This document shows, piece after piece, positions 19,270 to 27,928 of a DNA stretch of 64,000 nucleotides. Source of the DNA: Granulicella mallensis. Its GTDB lineage: Bacteria > Acidobacteriota > Terriglobia > Terriglobales > Acidobacteriaceae. The DNA lies in assembly GCF_014203225.1 (NCBI RefSeq), contig NZ_JACHIO010000002.1, positions 310,001 through 374,000 of the forward strand, in the 5' to 3' direction. A model generated the notes under the pieces. That model saw only the letters and a program-made list of their open reading frames with translations, did no database searches and was not told the origin of the DNA. Each line of letters starts with the position of its first letter. Position 1 is the stretch's first letter. The translations under genes and the position numbers were made by a program.

Positions 19270-19309
19270 CTGTAACCGCTTTTCGCCGCCTATCGCTATA
19301 GGAGTCTGC

Positions 19310-20632
19310 ATGCACTTCCGTTCGTTCTACCGATTTTCGTTCGCCGCCACGATGCTGTGTTCCTCGATCGCCTTCGCCCAAGCGCATCCCGACACACGAG
19401 CTGCCGACAAGATGCCGACGGCAGAGGAACGCGCCAACCCGCCCAAGACCTGGATCGATCAAGACACCGGACACCGCGTGATTCGTCTGACCGACGAACC
19501 CGGCTCCGCAAGTTTCTACTTCAACGTGAACGGGTACACGCCGGACGGCCACGAGATGGTCTACACCGCGCCGGACGGCATCCATGTGCTGGACCTCACG
19601 ACGCACAAGACCCGCTCCGTAGTGAAGGGCATGCTGCACACCATCATCGTGGGACACAAGACGCCGAGCATCTTCTATATCAAGCCCGAAGAAAACGCGA
19701 TCTACAAAACCAACGTCGATACCGGCGAGACGAAGCTCCTCGCTAAAATTCCCCCGCACGGCAACATCTCAACCGTGAACGCCGACGAGACTCTTGCGGC
19801 AGGAACCTATGACGAGGTCGACCGTCCGAACGAGCAGTTCGGACATAACGATGGCAAATCCACCACTGGTGTCAGCCCCCAGACCAGCCCACTGGAACAG
19901 GCTGCGAACAAAGGCGAGATGATGGAGCGCCGCCTCGCCGCGCGCATCCCACTCGTGCTCTACACGCTTGATCTCACCGGCAACGGCAAGATCACTCCCC
20001 TGCTGCACAGCACCGACTGGGTCAACCATCTGCTCTTCTCTCCCAGCGACCCCAGCGTCCTCATGTACTGCCACGAAGGCCCATGGCAAGCCGTCGACCG
20101 CATCTGGACCATCCGCACGGACGGCACCCACAACCAGCTCATGCACCAGCGCCACATGGCCATGGAGATTGCGGGCCACGAGTTCTGGGGACAAAACGGC
20201 GAAACTGTCTACTACGACCTGCAGACCCCCAAGGGCCAGGACTTCTTCCTCGCCTCTCTGAATCTGACCAACGGCGAGCGCCGCTGGTACCACATGGACC
20301 GCAACGAATGGTCGATCCACTTCAACGTCTACAAGGATGGCGAACTCTTCGCCGGCGACGGCGGCGATCCCGGCCAGGTAGCGAAAGCTCATGACGGCGA
20401 ATGGATCTATCTCTTCCATCCGGAGCTCCTGAAGAACACAGGCCTGCAGAGCAAGGACTTCGTGCAACCCGGCGTGCTCCACGCCGAGCGCCTGGTCAAC
20501 ATGTCGAAGCACAACTACGCCCTCGAACCCAACGTAAGCTTTACGCCGGACGGCAAGATGATCATCTTCCGCTCCAACATGTTCGGTCCAACCTACGTCT
20601 TCGGCGTAGAGATAGAGAAAGCAAAGCCCTAA
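19310..20632 (+). CDS. ogl: PL22 oligogalacturonate lyase, second copy
   Basis: 440 aa, paralogue of the lyase at 4669. A signal peptide (residues 1-24, SSIAFAQA) is followed by TWIDQDTGHRVIRLTDEP, STDWVNHLLFSP, CHEGPW, GHEFWG near residue 290 and GDGGDPGQ, the same metal-site and beta-propeller landmarks. AGGAG lies upstream of the ATG. It lacks the longer low-complexity insertion of the first copy. It lies 97 bp behind the receptor with an intrinsic terminator between. Expected to split imported oligogalacturonides into 4-deoxy-L-threo-5-hexosulose uronate. Confidence 0.9.
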   Translation: MHFRSFYRFSFAATMLCSSIAFAQAHPDTRAADKMPTAEERANPPKTWIDQDTGHRVIRLTDEPGSASFYFNVNGYTPDGHEMVYTAPDGIHVLDLTTHKTRSVVKGMLHTIIVGHKTPSIFYIKPEENAIYKTNVDTGETKLLAKIPPHGNISTVNADETLAAGTYDEVDRPNEQFGHNDGKSTTGVSPQTSPLEQAANKGEMMERRLAARIPLVLYTLDLTGNGKITPLLHSTDWVNHLLFSPSDPSVLMYCHEGPWQAVDRIWTIRTDGTHNQLMHQRHMAMEIAGHEFWGQNGETVYYDLQTPKGQDFFLASLNLTNGERRWYHMDRNEWSIHFNVYKDGELFAGDGGDPGQVAKAHDGEWIYLFHPELLKNTGLQSKDFVQPGVLHAERLVNMSKHNYALEPNVSFTPDGKMIIFRSNMFGPTYVFGVEIEKAKP

Positions 20633-20705
20633 AGTCCTGAGTCGTTAGTCGTCGAAGCATCCTTATCAGGCACCGGATGATAGGGATGCAAGCACAAGGA
20701 ATATT

Positions 20706-20915
20706 GCCCTCATAGCGCAAAGCGCGTTCCGTGACGCTTCAGCGTCACGGAGACGGAGGGTAAGGGAGGCAATCGCCTTTAGGCCCGGGCCTTTTGTTCG
20801 ACGCAGCAAGAATCCCCAAGCCTAACTACCGATGCGCCGTCGCCTCCCCCAACGCTAAAGCCCTGCGAAAATGCGCCGAACCTTCGCTTCGTTAAGGGCA
20901 CGGCTTCAGCCGTCT
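20706..20915. repeat. Dispersed hairpin repeat, single unit
   Basis: Carries GCGCAAAGCGCG, the GTGACGC-TTCA-GCGTCAC hairpin, GACGGAGGGTAAGGGAGGCA, AGGCCCGGGCCTTTTGTTCGA and a terminal AAGGGCACGGCTTCAGCCGT hairpin. The same series of modules makes up the tandem units at 40360-41040 and, in part, 27125-27200. It fills the space between the convergent PL22 and hydrolase genes. Confidence 0.7.
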
Positions 20916-20920
20916 AAAGA

Positions 20921-21919
20921 CTATCGCGGAAGGCCGTCGATGAACTCGTCCACCTCTCGCAGTACTTCTGATTCGTTCGAATTGAAGACGAAGTGGTCCG
21001 CATTAGGCATACGCGCGATGTGGGCCGATGGAACAACTGCTTTCAGCGCTTCGGCATGTTCCTCTGTAAACACTGCGTCTCTACCGGCAGCCTTACGCTG
21101 TTGTTCATCCTGAAGCATGCCCTCTCCCGGCAACTGGTGTCGATAGGCAAAGATCGCAAGAACAGGCACGGTCATCTTTGTGAACTTCTGCTGTCCAGTA
21201 AGCATCGCGGCCAGTTGGGGTGGTGGCAGTTTGGACGGATCATCAGAGGGAGGCGGATTGTCATTCATTTGCTTCAGCAGCGATTCGAGGTCTTTCGTAA
21301 GACGGGGTAGCTGGCTCAATAGCTCGCGCAACTGGTCTCGCTTATCAAGAGGCAACTTTCCCGGATCGATCGTCGCAAGTTCGTCACGAACATCGCGCAC
21401 GTCGATTTCAAGGTTGCCGACCCGCGGATCGTAGAACGCATAGCCATACGCTGCATCAAGATAGATGAGCCCAGAGACCATTTCGGGATGCGCCGTGCCA
21501 ACGGCGCTCAATTCTTCTCCGCCGAAAGAGTGCCCGATCAACACAGCCTTGGGAATCTTGAGATAGGCCATCACAGCCACCACATCTGCTCCAAGTCGAG
21601 CTGCCGTGTAGTTTGTCGCTGTGGGTGCAGGAGTGCTGGAATTTCCAATGCCACGAGGCGTAATGCCGTACACGTGGTGTGCGGAGGAGAGCTTTACTGC
21701 GAACGCATCGAACGAGTGAGCTGTCATACCGAGTCCCGGGATCAGGATGACTGGGCTTCCTTTTCCGCCCCAATCCAGGACTTCAAGCCGGACGGAAGGT
21801 TCAACCTCCACGGCCAGAACCTCGTGTTTCGTTCGATCTTCCTGCGTAGCTTCCGGTGATTGACAGCTGGCCGCTCGGATTGCCGCAGCTAAGATAAGTG
21901 CGAGTAGGCAGCCTCTCAA
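20921..21919 (-). CDS. Alpha/beta hydrolase, exported or lipoprotein
   Basis: 332 aa from a TTG start at 21919, chosen because CAGGAG lies six bases upstream and the product begins with a compact signal (RGCLLALILAAAIRAASCQ). The AASC segment could be a lipobox. The longer frame extending to 22090 has no signal-like start. The alpha/beta hydrolase fold is shown by VILIPGLGMTAHSFD (oxyanion region), the nucleophile elbow LIGHSFGGEE and a C-terminal NADHFVF that supplies the catalytic His. Residues 200-250 form a charged lid-like insertion. Substrate unknown; no neighbour points to a pathway. Confidence 0.85.
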   Translation of the reverse strand: MRGCLLALILAAAIRAASCQSPEATQEDRTKHEVLAVEVEPSVRLEVLDWGGKGSPVILIPGLGMTAHSFDAFAVKLSSAHHVYGITPRGIGNSSTPAPTATNYTAARLGADVVAVMAYLKIPKAVLIGHSFGGEELSAVGTAHPEMVSGLIYLDAAYGYAFYDPRVGNLEIDVRDVRDELATIDPGKLPLDKRDQLRELLSQLPRLTKDLESLLKQMNDNPPPSDDPSKLPPPQLAAMLTGQQKFTKMTVPVLAIFAYRHQLPGEGMLQDEQQRKAAGRDAVFTEEHAEALKAVVPSAHIARMPNADHFVFNSNESEVLREVDEFIDGLPR

Positions 21920-22199
21920 ATTGCTCTCCTGAGAAAGTACTCTACAGGATGCCTCCACGAGGTGATCCGTCTCGAGAAACACGCTTCTGTTGATGAAGCG
22001 ATGATGGAGGCCAGCAACAGGGCAACCGGGGCATGTGGGTAAAACGCTACAGCGGCTGCAGGCGGGCGAGGAGTGCAACACCGCCCTCAAATATAAGAGC
22101 TAAAATTCTCTGGATCATTTGTCGAATTCCGGTCTCGCCGTTCGTCGTTATAGTGAAGGCGGGAAACAAGCCCGGCTGAAGACCATTCCAGGAGACGAT

Positions 22200-22553
22200 A
22201 TGCCGCAATATCTGGTTGCTATTCACCACCCCGACAACTATGACCCATCCACAGAGGACGAAGCGATGATCCTCGATATCGATGTACTCAACGAAGAGAT
22301 GGCGGCTGCCGGTGCCAGGTTCTTCGCCGGCGGCCTGCAATCGGCGCCCCACGCGAAATCACTGCGCAAGCAGCCTGGCGGAGAGGCGCTCCTCACCGAT
22401 GGCCCCTACCTTGAGGCCAAGGAACACATTGGCGGCTTTTGGATACTCGACGCAGCCAACATGGATGAGGCCGTGGCGTGGGGACGCAAAGCCGTCGTCG
22501 CCTGCCGCGCATCGGTCGAGGTGCGTGAGTTCCTCGCAATGCCCACAGAATAG
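22200..22553 (+). CDS. YciI-family protein
   Basis: 117 aa from ATG 22200, set by AGGAG at 22190-22194; the longer frame from 22119 has no support. The sequence (MPQYLVAIHHP, LLTDGPYLEAKEHIGGFWILDA, EAVAWGRKA) is the DGPF-type subgroup of the YCII-related family, small ferredoxin-like alpha/beta proteins often encoded beside ECF sigma factors or small reductases. Biochemical role is unknown for most members. Thirty bases separate it from the DHFR-like gene, so the two are probably co-transcribed. Confidence 0.85.
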   Translation: MPQYLVAIHHPDNYDPSTEDEAMILDIDVLNEEMAAAGARFFAGGLQSAPHAKSLRKQPGGEALLTDGPYLEAKEHIGGFWILDAANMDEAVAWGRKAVVACRASVEVREFLAMPTE

Positions 22554-22583
22554 AAACTCCAATCTCAGAACCAGGAGACTCAA

Positions 22584-23165
22584 ATGAGAAAGCTCAAAAT
22601 CTTCGAACACATCTCGCTGGACGGCGTGATCCAGCACACCGCCGATGACGACAATTTCCCCTACGTCGACTGGAACGCGCCCTATCGGACCCCCGCTGGC
22701 CGGGATGCACTCTTCGCCGCGTGTGGCGGGAGCTTCGATGTGCTGCTGGGCCGTCGCGCCTACGATATCTTGTCCGGCTTCTGGCCAAAGGCGCCGAGCA
22801 GTCCCATGGCGGACGCCCTCAATGCGGCAACAAAATATATCGCTACCCACCGTCCGGAGAGTCTCGAATGGGGCCCGTTCGAGGGCCTTGGACCGGACCT
22901 CGTCGAGGGAGTTCGCCGCATCAAGTCGCAGGACGGCCCGGACCTTGTCCTCTGGGGCAGCTCCACGCTGACATCGACGCTACTCGAACATGGGCTTGCG
23001 GATGAGGTCCTGCTGTTCGTCTATCCGGTCCTGCTCGGCACGGGAAAGCGCTTCTTTGCGGAGGGGACCCCGGCACGCTCCTTCGAACTCATCAGCTCGA
23101 AAGCTTTGCCCTCAGGCATCGTCATTAATACGTACAAGGCCGCCGGACCATTGAAGACCGCATAA
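22584..23165 (+). CDS. Dihydrofolate reductase-like (RibD C-terminal) protein
   Basis: 193 aa with the RibD_C/DHFR-like fold: an N-terminal ISLDGVIQ segment, FDVLLGRRAYDILSGFWPK, DLVLWGSSTLTSTLLEHGLADEV and VYPVLLGTGKRFF. These proteins bind NADPH, but few have assigned substrates; pairing with a YciI protein is common. AGGAGA lies eight bases before the ATG. No membrane or signal sequence. Confidence 0.88.
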   Translation: MRKLKIFEHISLDGVIQHTADDDNFPYVDWNAPYRTPAGRDALFAACGGSFDVLLGRRAYDILSGFWPKAPSSPMADALNAATKYIATHRPESLEWGPFEGLGPDLVEGVRRIKSQDGPDLVLWGSSTLTSTLLEHGLADEVLLFVYPVLLGTGKRFFAEGTPARSFELISSKALPSGIVINTYKAAGPLKTA

Positions 23166-23222
23166 TATGGAGGTGCGTAACGTCAGTTAGTTGCTTGCAA
23201 GCAGCGACTTTTAAGCTCGCCT

Positions 23223-23693
23223 TTACAGTGCCATCTCCATAAAGACGTTTGCGCGCACATAGGGATTCGGTGGCAGACGCTCCGGAGGTACATGCTGGAA
23301 CCCGACTGTCTCGTACAGATGCACTGCATGAGGCAGCTTGGTACTGCTGCCTAAAAACAGCGACTTCGCTCCGAGTTCCCGAGCCTGCGCAATGGCGTGC
23401 TCGATCAGTCTCCGACCGATTCCCATCCCGCGCAGCTTTGGCGATATCGCCATCTTCGAAAGCTCATAGACACCTCCTTCCATCGGGATCAACGCGACGC
23501 ATCCCACCGCCTCACCCTCAGCCGACACCACAAAGACTCGCCCCCCTTTGTCGACGATCATCTGTTGTGGGTTGCCGAGGATCTCGACGTCCTTCGCCTC
23601 AAGCGAAAAAATCTTCGTAATCCACTCCTCGTTCAGCGTCCGGAACGCCGTTGCATCGTCGGCCGTCGCCATCTCCCGGATCTCGATCTTCAT
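23223..23693 (-). CDS. GNAT family N-acetyltransferase
   Basis: 156 aa from the ATG at 23693. That ATG overlaps the stop codon of the upstream SDR gene as ATGA, indicating translational coupling, so the longer frame (to 23777) is not used. The acetyl-CoA-binding motif A is visible as LSKMAISPKLRGMGIGRRLIEHAIAQA (Q/R-x-x-G-x-G/A form), and the C-terminal NPYVRANVFMEM strand is typical. Substrate unknown; co-expressed with the SDR and presumably under the divergent TetR regulator. Confidence 0.9.
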   Translation of the reverse strand: MKIEIREMATADDATAFRTLNEEWITKIFSLEAKDVEILGNPQQMIVDKGGRVFVVSAEGEAVGCVALIPMEGGVYELSKMAISPKLRGMGIGRRLIEHAIAQARELGAKSLFLGSSTKLPHAVHLYETVGFQHVPPERLPPNPYVRANVFMEMAL

Positions 23694-24550
23694 CGCACAC
23701 CGACCATCTGGGCGCTTTCCAGCCAGAGCCCGCTCATTGCCGTATCGCTTTGCGCCAGATCCGAAGGATCGGGCCACGTCAGCTTGCCCTTCACCAGGGA
23801 CGCGTAGATGCGACCGGACGGCGGCACAATCGTTCCGAGTCCCAGATCGGCAATCGCATCTCCTGCCTGCTCGACCGTATTCACGGGACGAAGTTTAGAA
23901 GCCACCCCCATCATCAACTTTGCCCACCAGGGCCACGCGCGAAACAGCGACGTGCCGGGAGTCAGTCCGGGATTGTAGGCAATGACCCGCATGCCATGGA
24001 TCTGCGCATCGGAAGAAGCCTCGAATGCACGCGCAGTGAGGAGGTTGCAGAGCTTCGAACCTGCGTAAGCCCTGATTCCCGGGCCGAAGCCTTTGTTCTT
24101 ATCTTTAGGATGAGCCAGCGCCTCGGCATCGAGTTCCTTGGGTCCGAATGGAACCATCTTGGGATCGTGGACGTCGCTCGTAGTGATAACGATGGTGGCG
24201 TTCTTCGCAAGACCAGGCGTCAGAAGCCTGAGCAGAAGATAATGCGCGAGGTGATTGATCGCGAATGTCGATTCGAAGCCATCCCCTGTCCTTTGCCTGG
24301 TGCTTCCGAACTGCGCTCCGGCATTCAGGATGAGGATGTCGATCTTCGTCCCGGCCAACTTCTTCGTAAGCGATTGAACGAAAGACCGAACACTCGAAAA
24401 GCTCGCCAGATCCAATGGCAGGGCCTCGATCGAAGGATTCTTGTTGTCGCGCGCCCCCAGGATCAGTTTCGTGTTCGGAGTGTCGGAGATTCTCTTCGCG
24501 GCAACTGCACCGAAACCGGCAGTTCCACCTGTCATAACAACTGTTCTCAT
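23690..24550 (-). CDS. SDR family oxidoreductase
   Basis: 286 aa short-chain dehydrogenase/reductase. The N-terminal TGGTAGFG dinucleotide-binding motif starts at residue 7; NAG follows LILNAG near residue 97, and YAGSK supplies the catalytic Tyr/Lys. The shape resembles retinol dehydrogenase/protochlorophyllide reductase-like SDRs (long FESTFAINHLAHYLL). It is transcribed divergently from a TetR gene, with the 16-bp inverted operator halves between them, and is followed by the overlapping GNAT gene. Substrate unknown. Confidence 0.9.
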   Translation of the reverse strand: MRTVVMTGGTAGFGAVAAKRISDTPNTKLILGARDNKNPSIEALPLDLASFSSVRSFVQSLTKKLAGTKIDILILNAGAQFGSTRQRTGDGFESTFAINHLAHYLLLRLLTPGLAKNATIVITTSDVHDPKMVPFGPKELDAEALAHPKDKNKGFGPGIRAYAGSKLCNLLTARAFEASSDAQIHGMRVIAYNPGLTPGTSLFRAWPWWAKLMMGVASKLRPVNTVEQAGDAIADLGLGTIVPPSGRIYASLVKGKLTWPDPSDLAQSDTAMSGLWLESAQMVGVR

Positions 24551-24636
24551 TGGATCAATCCCTCTCTGGAACTGAATAGGTTGCTGATGCTAGCGGCAAC
24601 AGCGGGCTGTGCTACTGTTGAGATCCTATACATAAA

Positions 24637-24715
24637 CGTCTAGACAGTCAACTACAAACAGATATTCATATAGATAATGAAATACATTCACTCATAATTG
24701 TTGACTGTCTAGACG
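24637..24715. promoter_or_regulatory. Divergent TetR operator pair and promoters
   Basis: CGTCTAGACAGTCAAC (24637-24652) and its exact reverse complement (24700-24715) form a 16-bp inverted repeat with 47 bp between. Each copy contains the palindrome GTCTAGAC and, reading outward, a TTGACT -35 box: on the minus strand TTGACT is followed after 17 bp by TAGGAT (towards the SDR), on the plus strand after 17 bp by TAGGGT (towards tetR). A regulator bound at each copy would cover both -35 boxes. Confidence 0.75.
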
Positions 24716-24735
24716 CGTACATGTAGGGTGAAAAC

Positions 24736-25299
24736 ATGCCAAGGCCGAGGAGCGACGAGAAGCGAATTGCGATTTTAGAGGCCGCGACGCGTGTCATCGT
24801 GAAGCAGGGCCTGAGCGCCCCGACCATGGTCATCGCAAAAGAAGCCGGCGTGGCGAATGGCTCTCTCTTTACCTACTTCGAGACCAAGACGGATCTCTTC
24901 AACCAGCTCTTTCTTGAGCTGAAAATGGAAATGGCAACTGGCGCGATGAATCTTCCGGTGGATGTCGAAGTTCGTGAGCAGTTCTTTCACCTGTGGAAGA
25001 AGTGGATGAACTGGGCAATCTCCAACCCGGAGAAGCGGCGAGCGCTCGCACAGCTCACCGTATCCGACGAGATCACTCCGGTAACCCGCGCAGCGGGACA
25101 CAAGATGATGGCCCACGTCGCCGATCTGGTGGAGCGCGCTCGCGCCCACGGACCTATGCAAAAAGTGTCGATGGTTTTCCTGGTCGCGCTCATGAACTCG
25201 GTGGCGGAGGCGACCATGGACTTCATGACGCAGGATCCGGCCAACGCAAAGAAGCACAGCAAAGAGGGTTTCGAGGCTTTTTGGCGGATGCTGAATTGA
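24736..25299 (+). CDS. TetR family transcriptional regulator
   Basis: 187 aa. An N-terminal helix-turn-helix (residues about 10-55: KRIAILEAATRVIVKQGLSA, then VAKEAGVANGSLFTYFETKTDLFNQLF) is followed by an all-helical ligand-binding region. It lies divergent to the SDR-GNAT pair and next to the inverted operator, so it most likely represses both itself and that pair; the inducer is unknown. GGTGAAAAC precedes the ATG. Confidence 0.93.
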   Translation: MPRPRSDEKRIAILEAATRVIVKQGLSAPTMVIAKEAGVANGSLFTYFETKTDLFNQLFLELKMEMATGAMNLPVDVEVREQFFHLWKKWMNWAISNPEKRRALAQLTVSDEITPVTRAAGHKMMAHVADLVERARAHGPMQKVSMVFLVALMNSVAEATMDFMTQDPANAKKHSKEGFEAFWRMLN

Positions 25300-25430
25300 T
25301 CAACTGCTGCGCGAGTTGTTGAGGAGTGTGGCCGAAGCAGACATGCGGGCGTGGCCATACTGACGCGGCGAATACCCCATCTCCCTCTTGAAAATGTATC
25401 TGCATAGCAATGATCCCCCTTGTTAGAAGC
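25300..25430 (-). pseudogene. Remnant of an AraC-family regulator C-terminus
   Basis: On the minus strand, codons ending in the TGA at 25300-25302 read RYIFKREMGYSPRQYG followed by HARMSASATLLNNSRSS, which is the end of the second helix-turn-helix of AraC/XylS proteins. Upstream the match continues only with a frame change (GDHCYADTF in the neighbouring frame), and no N-terminal part is present. It directly abuts the tetR stop codon. The rest of the gap to 25673 holds nothing I recognise. Confidence 0.5.
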
Positions 25431-25673
25431 TGCCTCTACCATCCCCAGCGACACGGAAGGATCAAGCGGCGGACCATCTCATTAACGCTCTTCTGTTGGT
25501 TAGATCAATTGCCTACGATAAGTCGACTTGTAGAGACCTACCCCTTCAAGCGGTAGGCGCTTTCGAAAACGCTATCCTTGGAAATTAAATGAGTAAGATC
25601 ATGACCGAGCCAGTATCGCGGGTGAGGATGAATCCGGGATCGTCGGCACACATGTCAGAACGGAGTTCAGCAG

Positions 25674-27101
25674 ATGGCGAATCTTTGGGCACGGTTTTCT
25701 CTGTCTTTGTTCGCGCTAACCTTCAGTGTCTGTCAGGCACAGACAGCGATTCCCGATTTCATGCCTGAACTGAAATATCCTCCAATTGCCAGAGTCGCTC
25801 GCGTTCAGGGTGACGTGGTTGTGAGCTTCCAGCAGACACTGGACGGTAGGACTGCAGATGTGCGGACGGTCTCAGGTCCTCCGATGTTGCAGGGTATCGC
25901 CGTTGAAAACGTGAAGGCCTGGCACTTTGCAACAATGGCGAAGCCTGCCGGGCAGGTTCACAAGGTCACATTTCACTTCCAGCTTCATCCGTCTGACGAT
26001 AGATACGACAACAGCCAGCCAATCACGAAAGTAGAACTGGATGGGATAGGTGGCATTCGGGTACTTTCGGTCTTCACAACGGGGCTTGAGCGCTCGGAGT
26101 GTCCGTCCGCCGTTGAGCGCGCGCTTCCATCGGCAGTGATGAGCGGAGATTTTGTGGAGGTAGATCGCTGGAACGAAGTTGTAAGAGTTGACGTCGACGG
26201 CTCGGTTGCCTGGGAACAGGGGAAAACTTCACAGAGAGGGCACATTCCCCCGGATCAAGCGAAGTCACTTTTAGAGCAGTTTCGCACTCAGTCTGTTTGG
26301 AGTTTGTGTGGCCGCTACAACCAGGCGGGACTGATGGATGGAGATGGGAGTTCGTTCAAGGTGCGCATCGGTGGACGAGAAAAGAACGTAGGCGAATATG
26401 GCGATGTCGCACCTCCTATCTTTAGGGAGGTTGAACTCGCTGTCGACGCAGCCGCCAATACGCACCAGTGGCGACATGGCGACCCGAGTCGCGAGAGCAT
26501 CATAGAAATCACCTACGAGTATTTGCCCAAACCAGGCAAGACGAAGCTTATGGATGCGGCGCAACGCGGAGACAAGGCGGGTGTTCAGGCCGCATTGGCG
26601 GCGGGAGATAAGCTGACGGATGTCGACGCAAGCGGCTGGACACCTCTGATGTATGCCGCTAGTTCCTATGGCGAATCGGTAGTGAGCGAGATGCTGAAGG
26701 CAGGGGCGAACGTGAATGCGCGGTCCAGGCGGGGCGAAACAGCTCTCATGGCTTCGGCTGTCACGGGCATGGCGGATGAGGAACTTCTGGATGCAAGGGC
26801 GGACGTGAATGTGGTCAACGATGTTGGAATGACCACGCTTATGCTGCTGGTCCAGCGCGGGGAGCCGGACGAAATCAAGACTTTGCTAAAAGCTGGTGCT
26901 TCTACTTTTAAAAAGGATGCAGCGGGGAGAACCGCCTTGGACTATCTGAATGCAGCGAATTGCGGACGTCCAATCGTAAAGGAGAGGGATCCTAAATGGA
27001 TGACCGCGGAGTATTCAAGATGTAATGCGCTGAATAAAGACGATTACCGCAAGTCAAAGGAACTGCTAATCGATGCGGGCGCTAGTGTGGGAAGCCATTA
27101 G
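25674..27101 (+). CDS. TonB C-terminal-like / ankyrin-repeat exported protein
   Basis: 475 aa. A signal peptide (1-22, LTFSVCQAQ) is followed by a TonB C-terminal-like domain (YPPIARVARVQGDVVVSFQ, about 38-105), as in energy-transducer TonB proteins but without an N-terminal membrane anchor or proline-rich linker. Residues about 120-275 look like the DUF6438 type (VDGSVAWEQGKTSQRGHIP). The C-terminal ~190 residues are ankyrin repeats (TKLMDAAQRGDKAGVQAALAAG, TPLMYAASSYGESVVSEML, TALMASAV, TTLMLLVQRGEPDEI). The function is unknown; a periplasmic protein-interaction role is inferred. It stands alone, with GGAG about eight bases before the ATG. Confidence 0.75.
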   Translation: MANLWARFSLSLFALTFSVCQAQTAIPDFMPELKYPPIARVARVQGDVVVSFQQTLDGRTADVRTVSGPPMLQGIAVENVKAWHFATMAKPAGQVHKVTFHFQLHPSDDRYDNSQPITKVELDGIGGIRVLSVFTTGLERSECPSAVERALPSAVMSGDFVEVDRWNEVVRVDVDGSVAWEQGKTSQRGHIPPDQAKSLLEQFRTQSVWSLCGRYNQAGLMDGDGSSFKVRIGGREKNVGEYGDVAPPIFREVELAVDAAANTHQWRHGDPSRESIIEITYEYLPKPGKTKLMDAAQRGDKAGVQAALAAGDKLTDVDASGWTPLMYAASSYGESVVSEMLKAGANVNARSRRGETALMASAVTGMADEELLDARADVNVVNDVGMTTLMLLVQRGEPDEIKTLLKAGASTFKKDAAGRTALDYLNAANCGRPIVKERDPKWMTAEYSRCNALNKDDYRKSKELLIDAGASVGSH

Positions 27102-27124
27102 TTCATAAAGAAGGATGGTCTGTT

Positions 27125-27200
27125 GCACAGCGCGAAGCGCATTCCGTGACTCTTTAGCGTCACGAAGATGGGGGTAACGGAGGCAATCCCCTTCAGGCTA
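27125..27200. repeat. Partial copy of dispersed hairpin repeat
   Basis: CAGCGCGAAGCGC, then a GTGACTCTTTAGCGTCAC hairpin and a GGGGTAACGGAGGCAATC segment repeat the opening modules of the units at 20706 and 40468, with more mismatches. It lies between the ankyrin gene and the convergent tetR gene. Confidence 0.6.
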
Positions 27201-27251
27201 CCTGCCGCGAGCTCTCGATACCCGACCAGCACATTTCATCGAGAATTAGCC

Positions 27252-27815
27252 TTACGCAGGAAGCAATCCTGCTGTGCGGTAGCTTTCGATCAGGCTATCG
27301 TAGAGAGCGATATCTGCCCGGCTCCTTGCCATGAGTTGTGCGCCCACGATTCCAGAGTAGATAGCACGTGCTCGCTTCTCGGCCTCCTTGGGGCTGGCAA
27401 CTTTAGCCGCAATCAGCACCTTCTTCAGCCAGGCGATATTGACATCAGCAAAAACTTGAACTTCCGTCTTTACTAAGTCAGGCAGATCGTCGAACTGCGC
27501 GGACATAAAGCTGCAAAGGCAGATACGATTGTCGTTCTCCAGCGCCCAGCGAAAGGTTTCAGGGTAGCGGCGCAACGCTTCCAGCGGCCCGGATGAACTC
27601 TGCAACAGGGATTCAAGGTAGGCCGCCGAGTCTTCCCAGTAACGCTTCGCAACCGCCGTGGCCAGTTCAGCCTTGCCCGGAAAATGATAGTAAACACTCG
27701 CTGCTTTGATTCCAACCTGTTGAGCCAGATCACGAAAGTTCAAACCGGCATAGCCGTGAGCCTGGGCAACAAGCTTCGCAGCAGACAGGATATCTTCGCG
27801 GGCATTTGTGCTCAT
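27252..27815 (-). CDS. TetR family transcriptional regulator (amidase divergon)
   Basis: 187 aa from ATG 27815, which has GGAGG five bases upstream; the frame extending to 27842 is not needed. The helix-turn-helix (ILSAAKLVAQAHGYAGLNFRDLAQQVGIKAASVYYHFPGKAELA in pieces) is followed by a ligand domain with ALENDNRICLCSFMSA, a cysteine-containing segment seen in regulators of the TetR_C_36 type. It is divergent from an amidase gene with two operator-like palindromes between, so it probably controls both. Confidence 0.92.
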   Translation of the reverse strand: MSTNAREDILSAAKLVAQAHGYAGLNFRDLAQQVGIKAASVYYHFPGKAELATAVAKRYWEDSAAYLESLLQSSSGPLEALRRYPETFRWALENDNRICLCSFMSAQFDDLPDLVKTEVQVFADVNIAWLKKVLIAAKVASPKEAEKRARAIYSGIVGAQLMARSRADIALYDSLIESYRTAGLLPA

Positions 27816-27865
27816 CACAACCTCCGAACCCTTGCGCGGCAAAAAGTCTCTCTACTTTTTTGAAT

Positions 27866-27916
27866 CTACCATGTGGCAGGTAGAATCTCAATCATACAAC
27901 CTGCCTGCTGGCAGGT
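27866..27916. promoter_or_regulatory. Two tandem TetR operator palindromes
   Basis: CTACCATGTGGCAGGTAG (27866-27883) and ACCTGCCTGCTGGCAGGT (27899-27916) are two 18-bp dyads sharing the GGCAGGTAG half-site, spaced 33 bp start to start. They fill the gap between the tetR and amidase start codons, the expected place for autoregulation plus control of the amidase. Confidence 0.75.
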
Positions 27917-27928
27917 AGAGAGGCAACC

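Noticed and set aside
19769-20512. 247-codon minus-strand ORF
   Set aside because: Antisense to the second PL22 lyase; no motifs.
23651-24643. 330-codon plus-strand ORF
   Set aside because: Runs antisense through the SDR gene, which has all catalytic motifs.
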